Shown here: positions 34,051 to 44,938 of the stretch, one piece after another
Position numbering within the stretch: position 1 is the stretch's first letter
Layout: the number at the start of each line of letters is the position of its first letter
Position numbers and translations under genes: made by a program
From: Pontederia crassipes
Lineage: Eukaryota > Streptophyta > Magnoliopsida > Commelinales > Pontederiaceae
Length of the DNA: 64,000 bases
Direction: 5' to 3'
Assembly: GCA_030549335.1 (NCBI GenBank)
Contig: CM060195.1
Location: 10,321,501-10,385,500, forward strand
The notes under the pieces: model-generated
What the model was told of the DNA's origin: nothing
The model's database searches: none
The model's input: the letters and a program-made list of their open reading frames with translations, nothing else

Positions 34051-34310
34051 ATGATGATTACATGTTATTTCCATGCTATTAATGTTAATGCATAATGATG
34101 GTATGATATGAATGATTGATGATGATGATTACATGTTATTTCCATGCTATTAATGTTAATGCATAATGATGGTATGATATGAATGATTGACATTTACATC
34201 ATATTAATAGGTACATGACATACATGCATATTTCTTTCTTGGTATGATATGAATGATTGACATGTACATCATATTAGTAGGTAGATAACATACATGCATA
34301 TTTCTTTCTT
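34051..34310. repeat. Two adjacent tandem duplications (71 and 70 bp)
   Basis: atgatgattacatgttattt starts at 34051 and 34122 (71-bp step, almost identical copies). ggtatgatatgaatgattga starts at 34171 and 34241 (70-bp step), overlapping the end of the first pair. Recent replication slippage is the simplest reading. Confidence 0.85.
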
Positions 34311-34376
34311 ATATATGAAATTGGTTATATAATTCATGTAGCTGTTTTAGATGCATTGCACAACATGACATTTACA

Positions 34377-34891
34377 CAGTGCTGTAAAACCTAGGTCTGG
34401 GAGGGAAAATGGGTCATGGGTCGGCCGAAATCCGGCCGACTCACCAGGTTCAAGGAACCCGACCGGTTTAATTTTTTTAAATGGTAAAAACTTAAATAGT
34501 TGAACCGGAACCCATAATCGCATCTACTCGTGTCGTTTCGACTTTGATCGTTCAACCACAACCCGACGACTTCAACGAATTTTGACGCGGCGACTTCAAC
34601 GAATTTTGACGGTGAGTGAAAGATTTGACGAAATGATAACATTCCGATGATCGAAGACATCAAGCTTTCAACATTTCAGCTTACCTCCTAAGTCGGGCAC
34701 CAATTGAATATAATTGGTCATACATCATAATTTTTTTTATTGTGTTGAGTCATGTGATTAAAAGTATATTATCATTAATATAAAATATATGTATACCAAT
34801 TTTACCTATATGTGATATTTCGGTTTGAACCCAGTCCGACCTGACCCGTCGATCAATCTGGGTCGATGCTTGGGTCGGGTTTTACAAAATT
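34377..34891. mobile_element. hAT-like MITE, 515 bp
   Basis: Flanked by acatttaca at 34368-34376 and 34892-34900 (8-9 bp duplication, as in hAT or Mutator elements). Termini CAGTGCTGTAAAACC and, reading in from the right, TAATTTTGTAAAACC share GTAAAACC. Inside are gggtcgg/ccgaccc-type words at both ends. Non-coding. The 8-bp interpretation and the CAG start favour hAT. Confidence 0.7.
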
Positions 34892-35239
34892 ACATTTACA
34901 TACTCTAACTAGAACCTACACTCTGGATTTTAATTAATATTAGAATTGATGACAACTCAACTAATGACGACATAAGAATAAATAAATTCATGAGTCATTA
35001 GATGTCCTATTTTTTAGAGGTTCTATTAAAACATGAGCAATGGATATTTTCCATTTTCTTTGATATGATGTTACAAATGCTATTTTAAAATCTTTCGCTA
35101 AGTGATGATTTTTACTTTATGTTATTGATTATAATTTCTACTGCATTGATTTATGTTAGTGATGGTGAACGAATTAACATGACCGAAATCCCCTAAATGA
35201 CCTCTAACTTTTAGGGGGAATTTTCGAGGTGTTACAACC

Positions 35240-35470
35240 TAATAGAAGTCAATAAGAGTTTGAATGGAGTGGTAGACGACTCGTCCTTGTTTAATCAAAA
35301 TATTGAATTCGAATCCTTGTGAATGCATAATATTTTTATTGGGAGTCTCACCTATAGGCTCGATAGTGACTCGACCTCCACCCTGTGGATAGTGTGCTCT
35401 TTAATGCCGTGCGGGTTCGGCCGTCGGCACCGCTTCCCACACAACGGAAGAGTTGACTACCCAAAAAAAA
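35240..35470 (+). mobile_element. tRNA-derived SINE-like element
   Basis: Box A-like tggagtggtagac at 35264-35276 and box B-like gaattcgaatcc at 35305-35316, about 41 bp apart, then a GC-richer body and an A8 run at 35463-35470. Starts just after an LTR end. No target duplication identified, so the call is tentative. Confidence 0.45.
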
Positions 35471-35771
35471 GCCAAACTGATGATAATTCAAAAAAATATA
35501 GATCCCTCCATTTGAAACAATGAAGCACAATTGTTCTTCGACATTTAATTTACTAGGTGTAGCCATCAGTTAAGACGGATAATAACACATTTAAAGAGAA
35601 CAACCTCCAGATCAACAAGAGGCAGAAAGAGATTCAAGTGTACAACCCGCATTACACACCACAACAATGCAGAATACTAATTTTCCTCTGCTTAGAGAAT
35701 TGAATAGTCAGAATCATCAGTTACATACAGAAGCAACATTCATATGATAAACTCGGGAAGCTATGAATGCT
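35471..35771 (-). other. 3' flank / 3' UTR of the PPR gene
   Basis: Non-repetitive-looking sequence directly downstream of the PPR stop codon. No coding potential on either strand. Confidence 0.5.
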
Positions 35772-37661
35772 TCAAAATAGGCGTTTTCCAGTTTGATAGG
35801 GAACTCGTTTCTTGACCCTATTCTTTATTCTATCCGCCCAACGAAGGAACACATTAGAAGCTTCAAACTTCCCAGTGAAATTCATTTTTTGAGCCAGTTC
35901 ATATAGAATATCAGGCTTCCCTGCCCTAGAGAAGTCAGCTGCAAACTTATTGTAGTCAATCTGCGGGGCCTTCATGCCTTTGCTTATCATATCGTCTATA
36001 TATTTGTGTGCCTCATCTGGTCTTCCATGCCTTATATGTCCTCCAATAAATACAGTATAAGAATTGACATCCGGGCAAATCCCCTTTAGGTTCATCTCTT
36101 CCCACACTGCACAACCCATTTCATAGTTCCGGCCATGAAAATAAGATTTCATCATCATATTATACGTATGAAGTGTGGGCTCGAAACCACTCCTGATCAT
36201 CTTCTTGTAAATCTTAGCAGCATCATCAGGCATGTTACGGTTAGTCATGAGTTTGATCAGTGCATTGTATGTCCGACCATCTGGAGGGCATCCCTTCCCA
36301 CTCATCTCTTTCAGCAAGCTCGAGACTTTATCCATCTGTCTGGCATTGCCAAAGCCTACAATCAAGCATGTGTATGTCACGGCATTTGGTGGGCAACCTG
36401 CCGCCACCATTTCGTTGAAAAACTGCATTGCAAGATCCATCTTTCCAGCTTTGCACAGATCCTGAATCAAAATCGTGTAGGTTCTGGCATTCGGGTATGG
36501 CCCTTTAGCTTTCATGAGTTGGAAAAACTTTATCGATTCAGACCTCCTCTGTCCACGAATCAGCCCATCCAGCATTACATTGTGGGCAACAACATCTGGC
36601 TTGAACCCCTTATCAAGCATCTCGTTCCATACCCTTCCAGCCTCCATCAAGTTCTTCAAGTTGCACCATCCTTGAAGGAGCGAAGTATATGTCCGAAGAT
36701 CTGGTGAATACTGATCCTGCATCTTTTCCAACAGCGCCTGAGCTTCCTTGCCAAGCTTCGCCTTCGCTAATGCCTCAATTAAGCAATTGAAGGTCTCCAG
36801 CCCGGCGTCAAATTTGTACTTTTTCATCATCTGAAAGATCCCCAAGCATTTCTTCATCTCCCGAGCAGAAGCAAAGGCCTTGATGGCGATCTTAAACGTG
36901 TCGAGAGACAAAAGGCCCTCCTTCCCCATCTCCTCCAGCAGCGCTACCATGCTCTCGAACTGCCGCGTGGTGCCGAACACCTTCAGCATCTTGTTGTAGG
37001 CCTCGCCGTTACGCTCCAAACCGGGGCGCCGGGTGGCCCATCGGAAGAATCGGTGGGCTGGCGTATGAGCGTGGCGGAAGCGCTCCAGGACGTCGACGAC
37101 GAGGGCGTGCGTAATCTCGATGCCAGTCCCGTCGAGCACCGCTTCCATATTGCGGTTCAAAGCGAACAAATCGTCGATCACCTTGCAGACAGCGTCGACG
37201 TCCTTCGAGTGGCTCGAAAAGGATGTCGTGGCATCGTCATCAGCTGACCCAGATGCCTCGTTCAACTCGTAATCCGGCGAGGCGGAGAATGGCCTCGAGA
37301 TTCGACTCAGCGGCGGTCGCAGCGGCGCTTGGAGAGGAGGTGAGCGAGAGAGGGGAGATGGCAGTAGAGATGGAGCTTGAAGAAGAGCACGAGGGAGACG
37401 ACGATGAGGAGGAGGATGGAGAGAACGAGGCAAGGGCAGAGAAGGACAACGCATCGGCTCTCTCCGGAGATGTCGCCGGCCTCCTCCTCTGGTGCGGATT
37501 TGGATTTCCGGTGGCGGTTGGACTGGATCTGGAGGGCTTGGACCGGAGGGGAGGAAGCAGCCATGGTCGGCGGCAGAGATGGAAATGGTAGCGCAGAGGA
37601 GGCGGCGGCAGATGTGAGGAGGAGGGACTTGGGGTCTTCTACCTAGGAGCAGAGTCTTCAT
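35772..37661 (-). CDS. P-class pentatricopeptide-repeat protein, At3g62470/At5g14820-like, probably mitochondrial
   Basis: Intact 629-codon frame without introns, usual for plant PPR genes. Residues 1-125 are Arg/Pro/Ser/Leu-rich and poor in acidic residues, as in an organelle-targeting presequence. About 11 PPR motifs of 34-35 residues run from residue 219 to 585, e.g. VVAHNVMLDGLIRGQRRSES (357), ARTYTILIQDLCKAGKMDLA (392), AVTYTCLIVGFGNARQMDKV (427), GRTYNALIKLMTNRNMPDDA (462). The tail (IDYNKFAADFSRAGKPDILY and KFEASNVFLRWADR) matches the Arabidopsis At3g62470 group as I know it. PPR proteins bind organellar RNA, one base per motif, and affect its stability, splicing or translation; the target here is unknown. 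No E or DYW extension. The start may be Met1 or Met70 (37452-37454), which would keep a basic presequence. The 5' third is much more GC-rich than the rest. Confidence 0.95.
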   Translation of the reverse strand: MKTLLLGRRPQVPPPHICRRLLCATISISAADHGCFLPSGPSPPDPVQPPPEIQIRTRGGGRRHLRREPMRCPSLPLPRSLHPPPHRRLPRALLQAPSLLPSPLSRSPPLQAPLRPPLSRISRPFSASPDYELNEASGSADDDATTSFSSHSKDVDAVCKVIDDLFALNRNMEAVLDGTGIEITHALVVDVLERFRHAHTPAHRFFRWATRRPGLERNGEAYNKMLKVFGTTRQFESMVALLEEMGKEGLLSLDTFKIAIKAFASAREMKKCLGIFQMMKKYKFDAGLETFNCLIEALAKAKLGKEAQALLEKMQDQYSPDLRTYTSLLQGWCNLKNLMEAGRVWNEMLDKGFKPDVVAHNVMLDGLIRGQRRSESIKFFQLMKAKGPYPNARTYTILIQDLCKAGKMDLAMQFFNEMVAAGCPPNAVTYTCLIVGFGNARQMDKVSSLLKEMSGKGCPPDGRTYNALIKLMTNRNMPDDAAKIYKKMIRSGFEPTLHTYNMMMKSYFHGRNYEMGCAVWEEMNLKGICPDVNSYTVFIGGHIRHGRPDEAHKYIDDMISKGMKAPQIDYNKFAADFSRAGKPDILYELAQKMNFTGKFEASNVFLRWADRIKNRVKKRVPYQTGKRLF

Positions 37662-37672
37662 TGTATCGCCAT
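37658..37672 (-). promoter_or_regulatory. Four-codon upstream ORF overlapping the PPR start
   Basis: Minus strand: ATG GCG ATA CAA TGA, whose stop overlaps the PPR ATG (ATGA). If transcripts start upstream, it could reduce initiation at Met1 or favour reinitiation. It matters only if the 5' UTR includes it. Confidence 0.4.
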
Positions 37673-37679
37673 TGACGAA

Positions 37680-38770
37680 GCGACGTTAAGTAGTAAAAAA
37701 AGACGGCCTTTTTTTTTGTTCTTCTTTGCCGCGTTTAGCCGGGGAAACAAATTAATTTCTCAAACATCGCAGGGCTTGGTTTCGAGGTGGAATTAAATTT
37801 TTTTTTATGAATCAGTAATTCCTTTCACCTTTGAGTTGTTCCTTTTTTATTTACGTTTTTTAATTTGATTTTTCTCTACCTTTCCTATATAAAATAATTA
37901 ATTATTAAGGATTAATGTAATATTATTTATTACTTATCATTCATTAAAAAATTAATATTTTATATTTAAATGATATATTTTTTAATTTATAAGGGTGTAA
38001 GAAAAACTCGACCAACTCGAAAAAATCAAAAATTAGGAGTCCGATTATGATTTATAATAGTTTTTAATAAATTAAAATCCAACCACTAAAATTAAGGCCC
38101 ATCCGAAAAAGCCTCTGGAGCCCGTTTTTTATTTATATAATTAATACTTATATTACTGATTCTTTTATTATAAATATAATAATTTTGTATAAAATTTCAT
38201 ACTTTTCTATCACATTATCAAACTCCAATTTAATAACTTTAAAATTTTAGTAGTATATTTTATATTTAATATAAAATTAAATATTTTTATATTAATTTTA
38301 ACTGATTATATATTTTTAAAATATAGTTATATAAAAGTAGGATCCCGAAGAAATCACCCGAAAAAACTGATCCGTTATAGGGTGGTTTTTTATTTTTTCT
38401 CAAAATGATTTTAGGATGGTTTTTTAATTTTAAATATCAATCCGAAAAATAGTGGTTTGTTTTGTTAGGCTGAAAATGACCCGACTCGAACTACTTTCAT
38501 CCTTAATTTTTTGAAATAAATGTTTTTAACATATATTTATTTTTTATTTTTTAACAAATTTATGTCCTATATTTATAATATATATTTTTAATTCACACAC
38601 CCATTAAAATTAATCCATCGTATCTACTTTTTCCTATCATACCTTATTCCTTATCATCAAATTCTACTCCATCCAAATATCCTCAATTCAACTATTCACT
38701 AAACGATCCAAAACGTAGCCTCACGTGACCTTGGTTCCAACGCTCTAATTCCGCCTTTTTTGCAGAATTG
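37680..38770. other. AT-rich upstream region of the PPR gene, with a probable MITE
   Basis: Contains 37992-38503, whose ends are partly inverted (agggtgtaag at left; aggatgaaag reading in from the right), each followed by a ctcga/cgagt word about 10 bp in. This fits a small MITE. The rest is plain AT-rich DNA. No clear TATA box for the PPR gene was found. Confidence 0.45.
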
Positions 38771-39420
38771 GAGCATTATGTAGGAACTAAGTTTTTTTCT
38801 TGGCGTGATCTTTTTTATTTGGTTTTTCTTTTTTCTTTTCTTTTCTTATTTTCTTTATCTCACACCTTATCCTTATTTTCTATTTTCTTTTCTTTTTGTA
38901 TTTTCTCTTTTCTTATAAATAGAATAGGAGAAATTAACTTACCCGAATTAAACCTACAAAACAATGGTTTAATAATTTTATGTGGCATTACATGTTGTCT
39001 CATTTTATCATTATCATTTAGAGGGCGGGAACACCTGATCATAATGATATATCCTCTCTTACCTCACTCCATAATTTTTAGTCTGTTTCAATCCATGCTG
39101 CAATGTTTATGGTTTCTTTGTAAAATCCACTGATCTCTTATTTCCCAAGTGTTCAATCTAGTTGGAAGCTATGAATGCCTCATACCTATGCTAGAATCCA
39201 CTCAATCTTGAACATTCACCTTAGATCCTAAGAAAAAAACCAATCTTCTTTATACAAGGGAGAGCTTTGGCTTATTTTAATAAATGTGTTGACTATAGTC
39301 TCATACAATTCTATTAAATTTGAAAGATTTCATAATCATGTTTTCAAATTGTGTTGAAACCGACATCTTTTCTAAATTGTGTGAAAGCTGATGTGACTAC
39401 TTTATATAGCATTCTTAGTA
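38771..39420. other. Non-coding AT-rich stretch
   Basis: One open frame here (38768-39133, plus) is made of Phe/Leu/Ser from T-rich sequence and is not credible. Nothing else recognised. Confidence 0.4.
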
Positions 39421-39422
39421 AA

Positions 39423-39745
39423 ATGTCATTGCCTAAGTGCCATTGCAAACAAGAGGCCATAGTAAGAACAAAATCCAAGACTAAGGTTCTACATATGTCG
39501 ATTCTATGGAGTGAGTTCTTAAATAACTTTACATTCATATCGTTTAACTTTACATTCATATTGTTTATTAATTGTTCTTCTCTTGTAGCAAAGCAGGGCG
39601 TGTAAATATTTCAAATGGTTGGATCCATGTTTTGAAGATTGACTCACACATGTGATAAATGATTTATTACGAAGAGTCAACGAGATGCAAGTTGCAAATG
39701 AGTTATTTGGAGATGAAGTTATAATTAATAGGAACATAGTGAACT
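39423..39745 (+). pseudogene. GRF-type zinc finger fragment
   Basis: Plus strand: MSLPKCHCKQEAIVRTKSKT, K, then a donor-like gttcta; an AT-rich stretch; an acceptor-like cttctcttgtag; then ACKYFKWLDPCFED, a stop, and DLLRRVNEMQVANELFG. The CHCKxEA... and CKYFKWLDP pieces are the two halves of the GRF zinc finger (C-x-C ... C ... CxFFxW), common in plant transposon-related and nuclease-associated proteins. The middle (the NPGRxFxxC part) is missing and a stop follows, so it is a relic. Confidence 0.65.
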
Positions 39746-40239
39746 TTGTATGTAAATTAGTTATCATACTATTCATTATATTAGTTGTGATGGTCATGTT
39801 TATATAACATGTACCTTTGTTGTCCTCTATGTAAAATGTATTCAGTATTTTTACAATGTTGTTTATTGTTATAATGTGTGTTTTTTACAATGTTGGTTAT
39901 TGTTATAATGTTGATTACTCTCTATTATAATGTTGGTTACTCGGTTCTGATTACTTTGAGGAACTGAATGTTATAATGTTTATTTTGTGTATATTAATGG
40001 TAGACCCGAGTAATGCACTTTGTTCTTTGTATATTAACACTATCATTGGGAGTGTTAAATTTTGTTTACCTGTTCGAGATTATGCTTGTTAGAAATGGTA
40101 AGATTTTTGTGTGTATATTATGCTTGTTGATATGTATGTCAAGTGTGGCAGAATAGAATTCCTTTTTTGTTCTGCATCAAGCTCCCATCTATGAAAGAAA
40201 CCTGAATCAACACTCATCTTATTCTGAAAAGATAAAATG

Positions 40240-40830
40240 ACATTTAGGCATTAAGTACCAAGATTACTTTTTCTTGTTGTTCTCAGATGGTCTACACAAT
40301 TTTGCATTGTTAGAAGTGGCTCACCAGACATATTAAGTGCTCTAACTATTCTTGATGGACCCATGCCATGTGCATACAAGTTAACAGTGTATTGAAATCT
40401 TTTTTTACAAATATTTGATTTTCGAAGGAGTTGTTATTGGATGGTTGTGATGCTTTTTAAATCTTCTCATCTTCCACCTTTCATCCCAACATATAAATGA
40501 GCAAGACAACCATCTAACTTCTCTTCTTTGTATCTTTTCAGAATCTTGCTTCATATTCTTGCGTCCTTCGGAACAAACCAAATATTTGCTTACACTATTT
40601 CCTGTAGTTTTGGACTTCTGTGCAATATATTTTCTAATAAAAAAATTGACCATCTTAGCATACATGATATAATATTTATATGCTTCTTCGTCACTATCAA
40701 ATGTCATATCGACATATGGTTTTGGTATATAATTTGAACTTTGAAGTTATCGACATTCAACTCTTCCTCATTCCGTTCTTAGATATCAATTTCAGTTATT
40801 CCCTCAACTTTAGTTACCTCCATATCCATA
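40240..40830 (-). pseudogene. FAR1-type DNA-binding domain remnant
   Basis: Minus strand: KPYVDMTFDSDEEAYKYYIM, YAKMVNFFIRKYIAQKSKTT, GNSVSKYLVCSEGRKNMKQD, then KMRRFKKHHNHPITTPSKIK, and after a shift GMGPSRIVRALNMSGEP. This is the WRKY-GCM1-like zinc-binding domain of FAR1/FHY3 proteins (Cys in VCS, HNH near its end), which derive from Mutator transposases. The MULE transposase and SWIM domains are absent. Upstream residues to about 40830 read as a degraded N-terminus. One Cys of the C-C-H-H set appears in LSCSFICW, displaced by a shift. Confidence 0.8.
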
Positions 40831-41344
40831 AAGGAAAACCTGTCGAATCCTCAAACACAAAAACAACATTAATGTTAAAATAGACAGAAGCATGTTAAGG
40901 TATACTTCACACGAGATTTTAGCAATGTCCTTTTTTTATGGAGTTCTAGCATAATTAGTTTGTCACTCGAGCACTATAATCACTGATTAAAATAATAAGT
41001 AACATAGCAATGCTAGCATATTACAAGAATTACATATATATTAGGAGTGCAGTTCACAATGGATCCCTTTACAATATTAACATCACATCATAGGGTAGAT
41101 GACATGCTTGTTGAGAGAGAAATATACCAAGCCTAATCCATGATTCAACTAGAAGATCTCTGGAAGCACCCTAGTCAGCTGTCGAAGGAAATAATTCACT
41201 GCACGAAAAATATTTTCGTATGTTAAGAAACTAGTAATGTTTAACAATACGTTTATTCACTATCAAATGTTTAACAGTAATGTTTAATCACTATCAATTT
41301 TCATCCTACATTTAATCACTGATATGTTTATTGCAAAGATTAGT

Positions 41345-41939
41345 TAGACATGTGTTTCCGGTGCAGGGCACATCAGGTGTACAGGGTTTCATGCAAAGGA
41401 CTAACACTGTGCGAGGAAAGATCGAGATGATAACACGAAGAGAAGTGCGCAGGCTTCAATGTCATTAAGCCTTTGCCGGATCAGCGGCCACAACTACGGA
41501 TCGACCAGAAACCTTTCTCCGCATGGATGGATGCACCCTCCGCCAGATCGACACCCCCTCCACCGGATCGACCTTCCCACCAACGTCGGATGGAACTTTG
41601 TGGATGAACTTCACAAGATAGTCAGCCCCTTCACCTGTTCCCTTCACCACGGATTGACGAATAAGCGTAAGGCACCAGATCGACCTTCCCTTCGCTACGG
41701 ATTGATCCACCATCGCGTAGTCAGAACAGACAAAAATAAGGTCAGAAGACTTAGATGGATGGTCAACCTTCCCTTAGTCACAAGTTCACGGCTCATCTTT
41801 CCTTCAGTTGATGAAATCGCCTCGCAGATCTGGCAGACGAAGACGAGCATATGAGAAAGAAGAAAAAAGGCAGATGACTGAACCGGCCCACGTGCGTACG
41901 AGAAAGAGAAAGTGAGCGCCCATGAACGGTCGGATTAGA
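41345..41939 (-). repeat. LTR-leader-like repeat (inverted relative of 31840-32100)
   Basis: Bases 41870-41930 match the reverse complement of 31910-31970. Repeated ggatcgacc/cagatcgac words occur between 41510 and 41700. It continues at 44744 after the solo LTR. An exon-like bit after ttccggtgcag at 41366 is not recognised. Confidence 0.5.
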
Positions 41940-43269
41940 TGTAACGCTATGAATTTATTTTTCTTTTATGCCCATAAGGCTATTTTTCGACGACGTCACT
42001 CAATTTTATTTCTTAATTTTTTTCTTTGACATTGATCCATCAACACACTGGTTTACTTAGGCGGATGACTAATTTACATCATTCTATTACAATAGTGGAA
42101 ACATTCTATATAATACCTATGGACATGTTGGTTATGAGCTCACATCTATATAGTAAAAGATCCTATCAATGTCTATATCCAATGTGCATACCATCCGTTA
42201 GAGGAGTCACTAATAATCTCACCATCATCGTCATCATCATCTGTACGAATCCAAGTACAGGGGCAAAGCCCTGTGAGATAAACTCAATACATAGGATCAC
42301 CCAAAATAATAAATAATATAAATCTGTCGATAGCAATAATTGATAAGCAACATCGCTATTATCATATCAATGTAATATTAATTATCAATACCATTATCCA
42401 TCCGGCATAAAGATCAATTGGCTGAAATTAATAATTCTATCATCTTTTATCATCAATCATAAAGACTGACAATAATAATTTCATTAATAACAACATCAAC
42501 CATATGTGATGCAATCAATTATCTTAACAAGCAATCAATCTTTTCTTTTCTTTACTTTAACCACAGAGGTTGAGGCTACAATTCAATAATCTTTTATCAT
42601 ACTTCAACCACGAAAGCTACAATTCAATTATTTCTTTCAATCAATTATCTCTCTATACTTCAATCATAAAGGTTGAAATTTCAATTTAATTAATATTAAC
42701 ATCAATCATAATGGTTTCAATTCAATATCAACAAATCATCTATTCTTATTATTCAACCATAAATACTGCAATTATCTTTTTATTTTTAACTTCATAAAGG
42801 ATGCTTCAACCACAAGGATGCATTATACTTCAATTATAACGGTTGTTTCAACCACAAGGGTTGCTTCAATCACAAAGGTTGTTTCAACCATAAAGACTGC
42901 TTAATGCTTGTTCTTTAACTTTTAACAATTAACTTCAATCATGATGGTTGCTTAAACCACAAGGGCTACTTATCACTTATTCTTTCTTATCTTTGGAGTT
43001 ATACTTCAACCGCTGCTTCAATTATATAGGTTGCTTTGAGAGATCTCTCAATTTTAGGTACCTTGTATCTTTTATCTTGATTAACTTATAACGTCTATCT
43101 TTACTTTTATCTAAACTTTCTTTCTAATATTAAATACACAAGGCATTAATCAATATATCATAATCACAGGATCAATATCATCACAATGAGATCAATATCA
43201 TAATAATATGATCAGATATAACAATAACACAATCATCACAATTAAACATACTTTAATAACTTAGAAACT

Positions 43270-43790
43270 CCTTTTTCAAATTTCAGAACTCGGGTCAATT
43301 CCTATACCGAATCATACCCATCTTTCTATAGAACTTGGACTGGATAGGAGGGAACTTGAGCCAGTTCATCCGATTTTCATTCCAAATTTTAACTCGATCA
43401 ATAGAACCCAGGCCGGATGGGGTGAAACCCGGACCGGTTTATTCATCCCTTACCTTGTACTTTAAACATCGCAAAACCCCGGTCGGTCCATCAAAACTAG
43501 GGCCGAGCAAGTTCTATTCAATACGATAATATCTTCTTCACGGAAACCCGAGCCAAACTATCCGAAATCCGGTCCAGATCTTATTCAATTTTTGTACATC
43601 CATTGACTTCAATAGAATCCAGGTCGAGCTAGTCGGAACCCGATTCGAATTCTTCACAATTCTATCTTGTCGCGCTCGAGTTACACAACCCGAGCTGCGT
43701 ACCTTCAAGCCCGGGCCATGTTCTCATGAATTTGGTTCGGATCAATCCGATTGCCACCTGCATTCTGGCAGTGCAAAACTTGGGCCGAAT
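43270..43790. repeat. Degenerate array of GGGCCGG/CCCGGACC words in the solo LTR
   Basis: At least ten loosely related words (aacccaggccgg, aacccggaccgg, ccccggtcgg, tagggccgag, aacccgagcc, gcccgggcc) at about 45-60 bp spacing in otherwise AT-rich sequence. Similar words recur at 59190-59300. Confidence 0.65.
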
Positions 43791-44189
43791 TCTGCCATCG
43801 TCAAAAAATCACCTTTTCAGCATAATTTTTTACCCTATTTTCTATGCAATTCAATTCACAATTCATCCATACAATAGTCAATAGTCTATACTGAAGAAAA
43901 TCGTCGATATAGGGATCCCCTACGTACCTTAAGCTAGTTGAAAAACTAACTATGTTCCTGTTGCTTGTGGATTGCACTGATGTCACGAATTTGACTGACG
44001 ATTCCTCTCTATTAACGTGCAAAAACTTTTGGCTACCACTTGCATCCTATTCTCCTCTATCGAAGCTTCAAAATGGTATATCGCCGACGCTATCAAGTGC
44101 CTCGATTTGTGAGGAAATGAAGGAGAAAGAGGAGCTCTCGTGTAGAAATTTTGTTGAGGGAAATAATACTTTATAGCCACCCTTTAGAC

Positions 44190-44200
44190 CCTATTTATAG
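44190..44200 (-). promoter_or_regulatory. TATA box of the solo LTR
   Basis: Minus strand ctataaataggg, the only strong TATA box in this LTR. It sets the likely transcription start and the minus orientation. Confidence 0.6.
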
Positions 44201-44938
44201 TTCTTAACTAGTATTTTTTTACTCCCATTGAGATTTGGACTATTTCTCCATCAATCATGGCCATCCATTATTAATTATCATCTCTTAAATATTCCAATTT
44301 TATTAAATTCAAATTTCACTAATTATTTCATAATCATACTTATAAAAAATTCATCTCTACTCAAATTCCTTTTTATCTCTCCTATAACTTTTCTTAATTA
44401 AACTCTACTTTCACCTTATCCTTTTATTTCTTCCTTTTCTCTAATTTTTGAAATTATTTAATTCCATAATATTTTTTCATCTAATTTTAGGATTAAAATA
44501 ATAATAAATATTATTGTAATGGCTGAAATATTTTTAAGCCATAAATCTCTCAATCTTATTCTATGTGGGAGTTCTATGTCCACTAAACATTATTTTGGAT
44601 CTCAAATCAAATTAAAATCTCTAATCTCAATCTAAATATAATTCCTAGTTCCAATAGGACTTAATCTTCCTTCAATCCATCAAATACTCTAATTGAATTA
44701 TAAAATTACTATATTACCCTTGGCAAAATCTTGGGGTGTTACATTAGATCACATGGTGGGGGATGAGGCATATTACCATCATATGCTTCTCAATAATGGT
44801 CATTTTGTCCATTCTGTAATATTAAGATTATGAATTTTCTTAAGGATCTAATGGGGTCATACTCCATTTGAAGCGTATGACCCCATACGTCTGGTGCCCA
44901 TTGTTCGATCTAATCGGATGGTAGGCGATAGAGCCTGA

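Larger units (their letters stand above)
33714..35236 (-). repeat. Tekay-like gypsy LTR, truncated
   Basis: The right end is ...ttttcgaggtgttaca, i.e. minus-strand TGTAACACCTCG, a Tekay/Del LTR start. The left end is cut by the copia LTR inside a TCACGGTCGTGA word (33738). It contains two short tandem duplications and an hAT-like MITE. Confidence 0.6.
41940..44743 (-). mobile_element. Solo LTR of a Tekay/Del-like gypsy element (2804 bp)
   Basis: Begins TGTAACG, ends GGTGTTACA, flanked by ttaga at 41935-41939 and 44744-44748. Removing it joins two halves of an older repeat that is also present, inverted, at 31840-32000. On the minus strand the sense start is followed about 540 bp later by tataaataggg (44190-44200). 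A degenerate array of aacccgggcc-like words lies at 43270-43790. No internal domain is present. Confidence 0.88.

Noticed and set aside
36135-36707. A 190-codon plus-strand frame inside the PPR gene
   Set aside because: It is antisense to the PPR repeats; its apparent order comes from the 105-bp periodicity of the PPR motifs.
37053-37646. Open frames on the plus strand opposite the PPR presequence
   Set aside because: They are antisense shadows of the GC-rich 5' end of the PPR gene with charged low-complexity translations.
38768-39133. A 121-codon plus-strand frame with membrane-like segments
   Set aside because: The Phe/Leu/Ser content comes from T-rich DNA; no start context, family or conservation signal.
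41459-41854. A 131-codon plus-strand frame
   Set aside because: It lies in the LTR-leader-like repeat with repeated ggatcgacc words; no domain, and its relative at 31.9-32.1 kb does not keep the frame.
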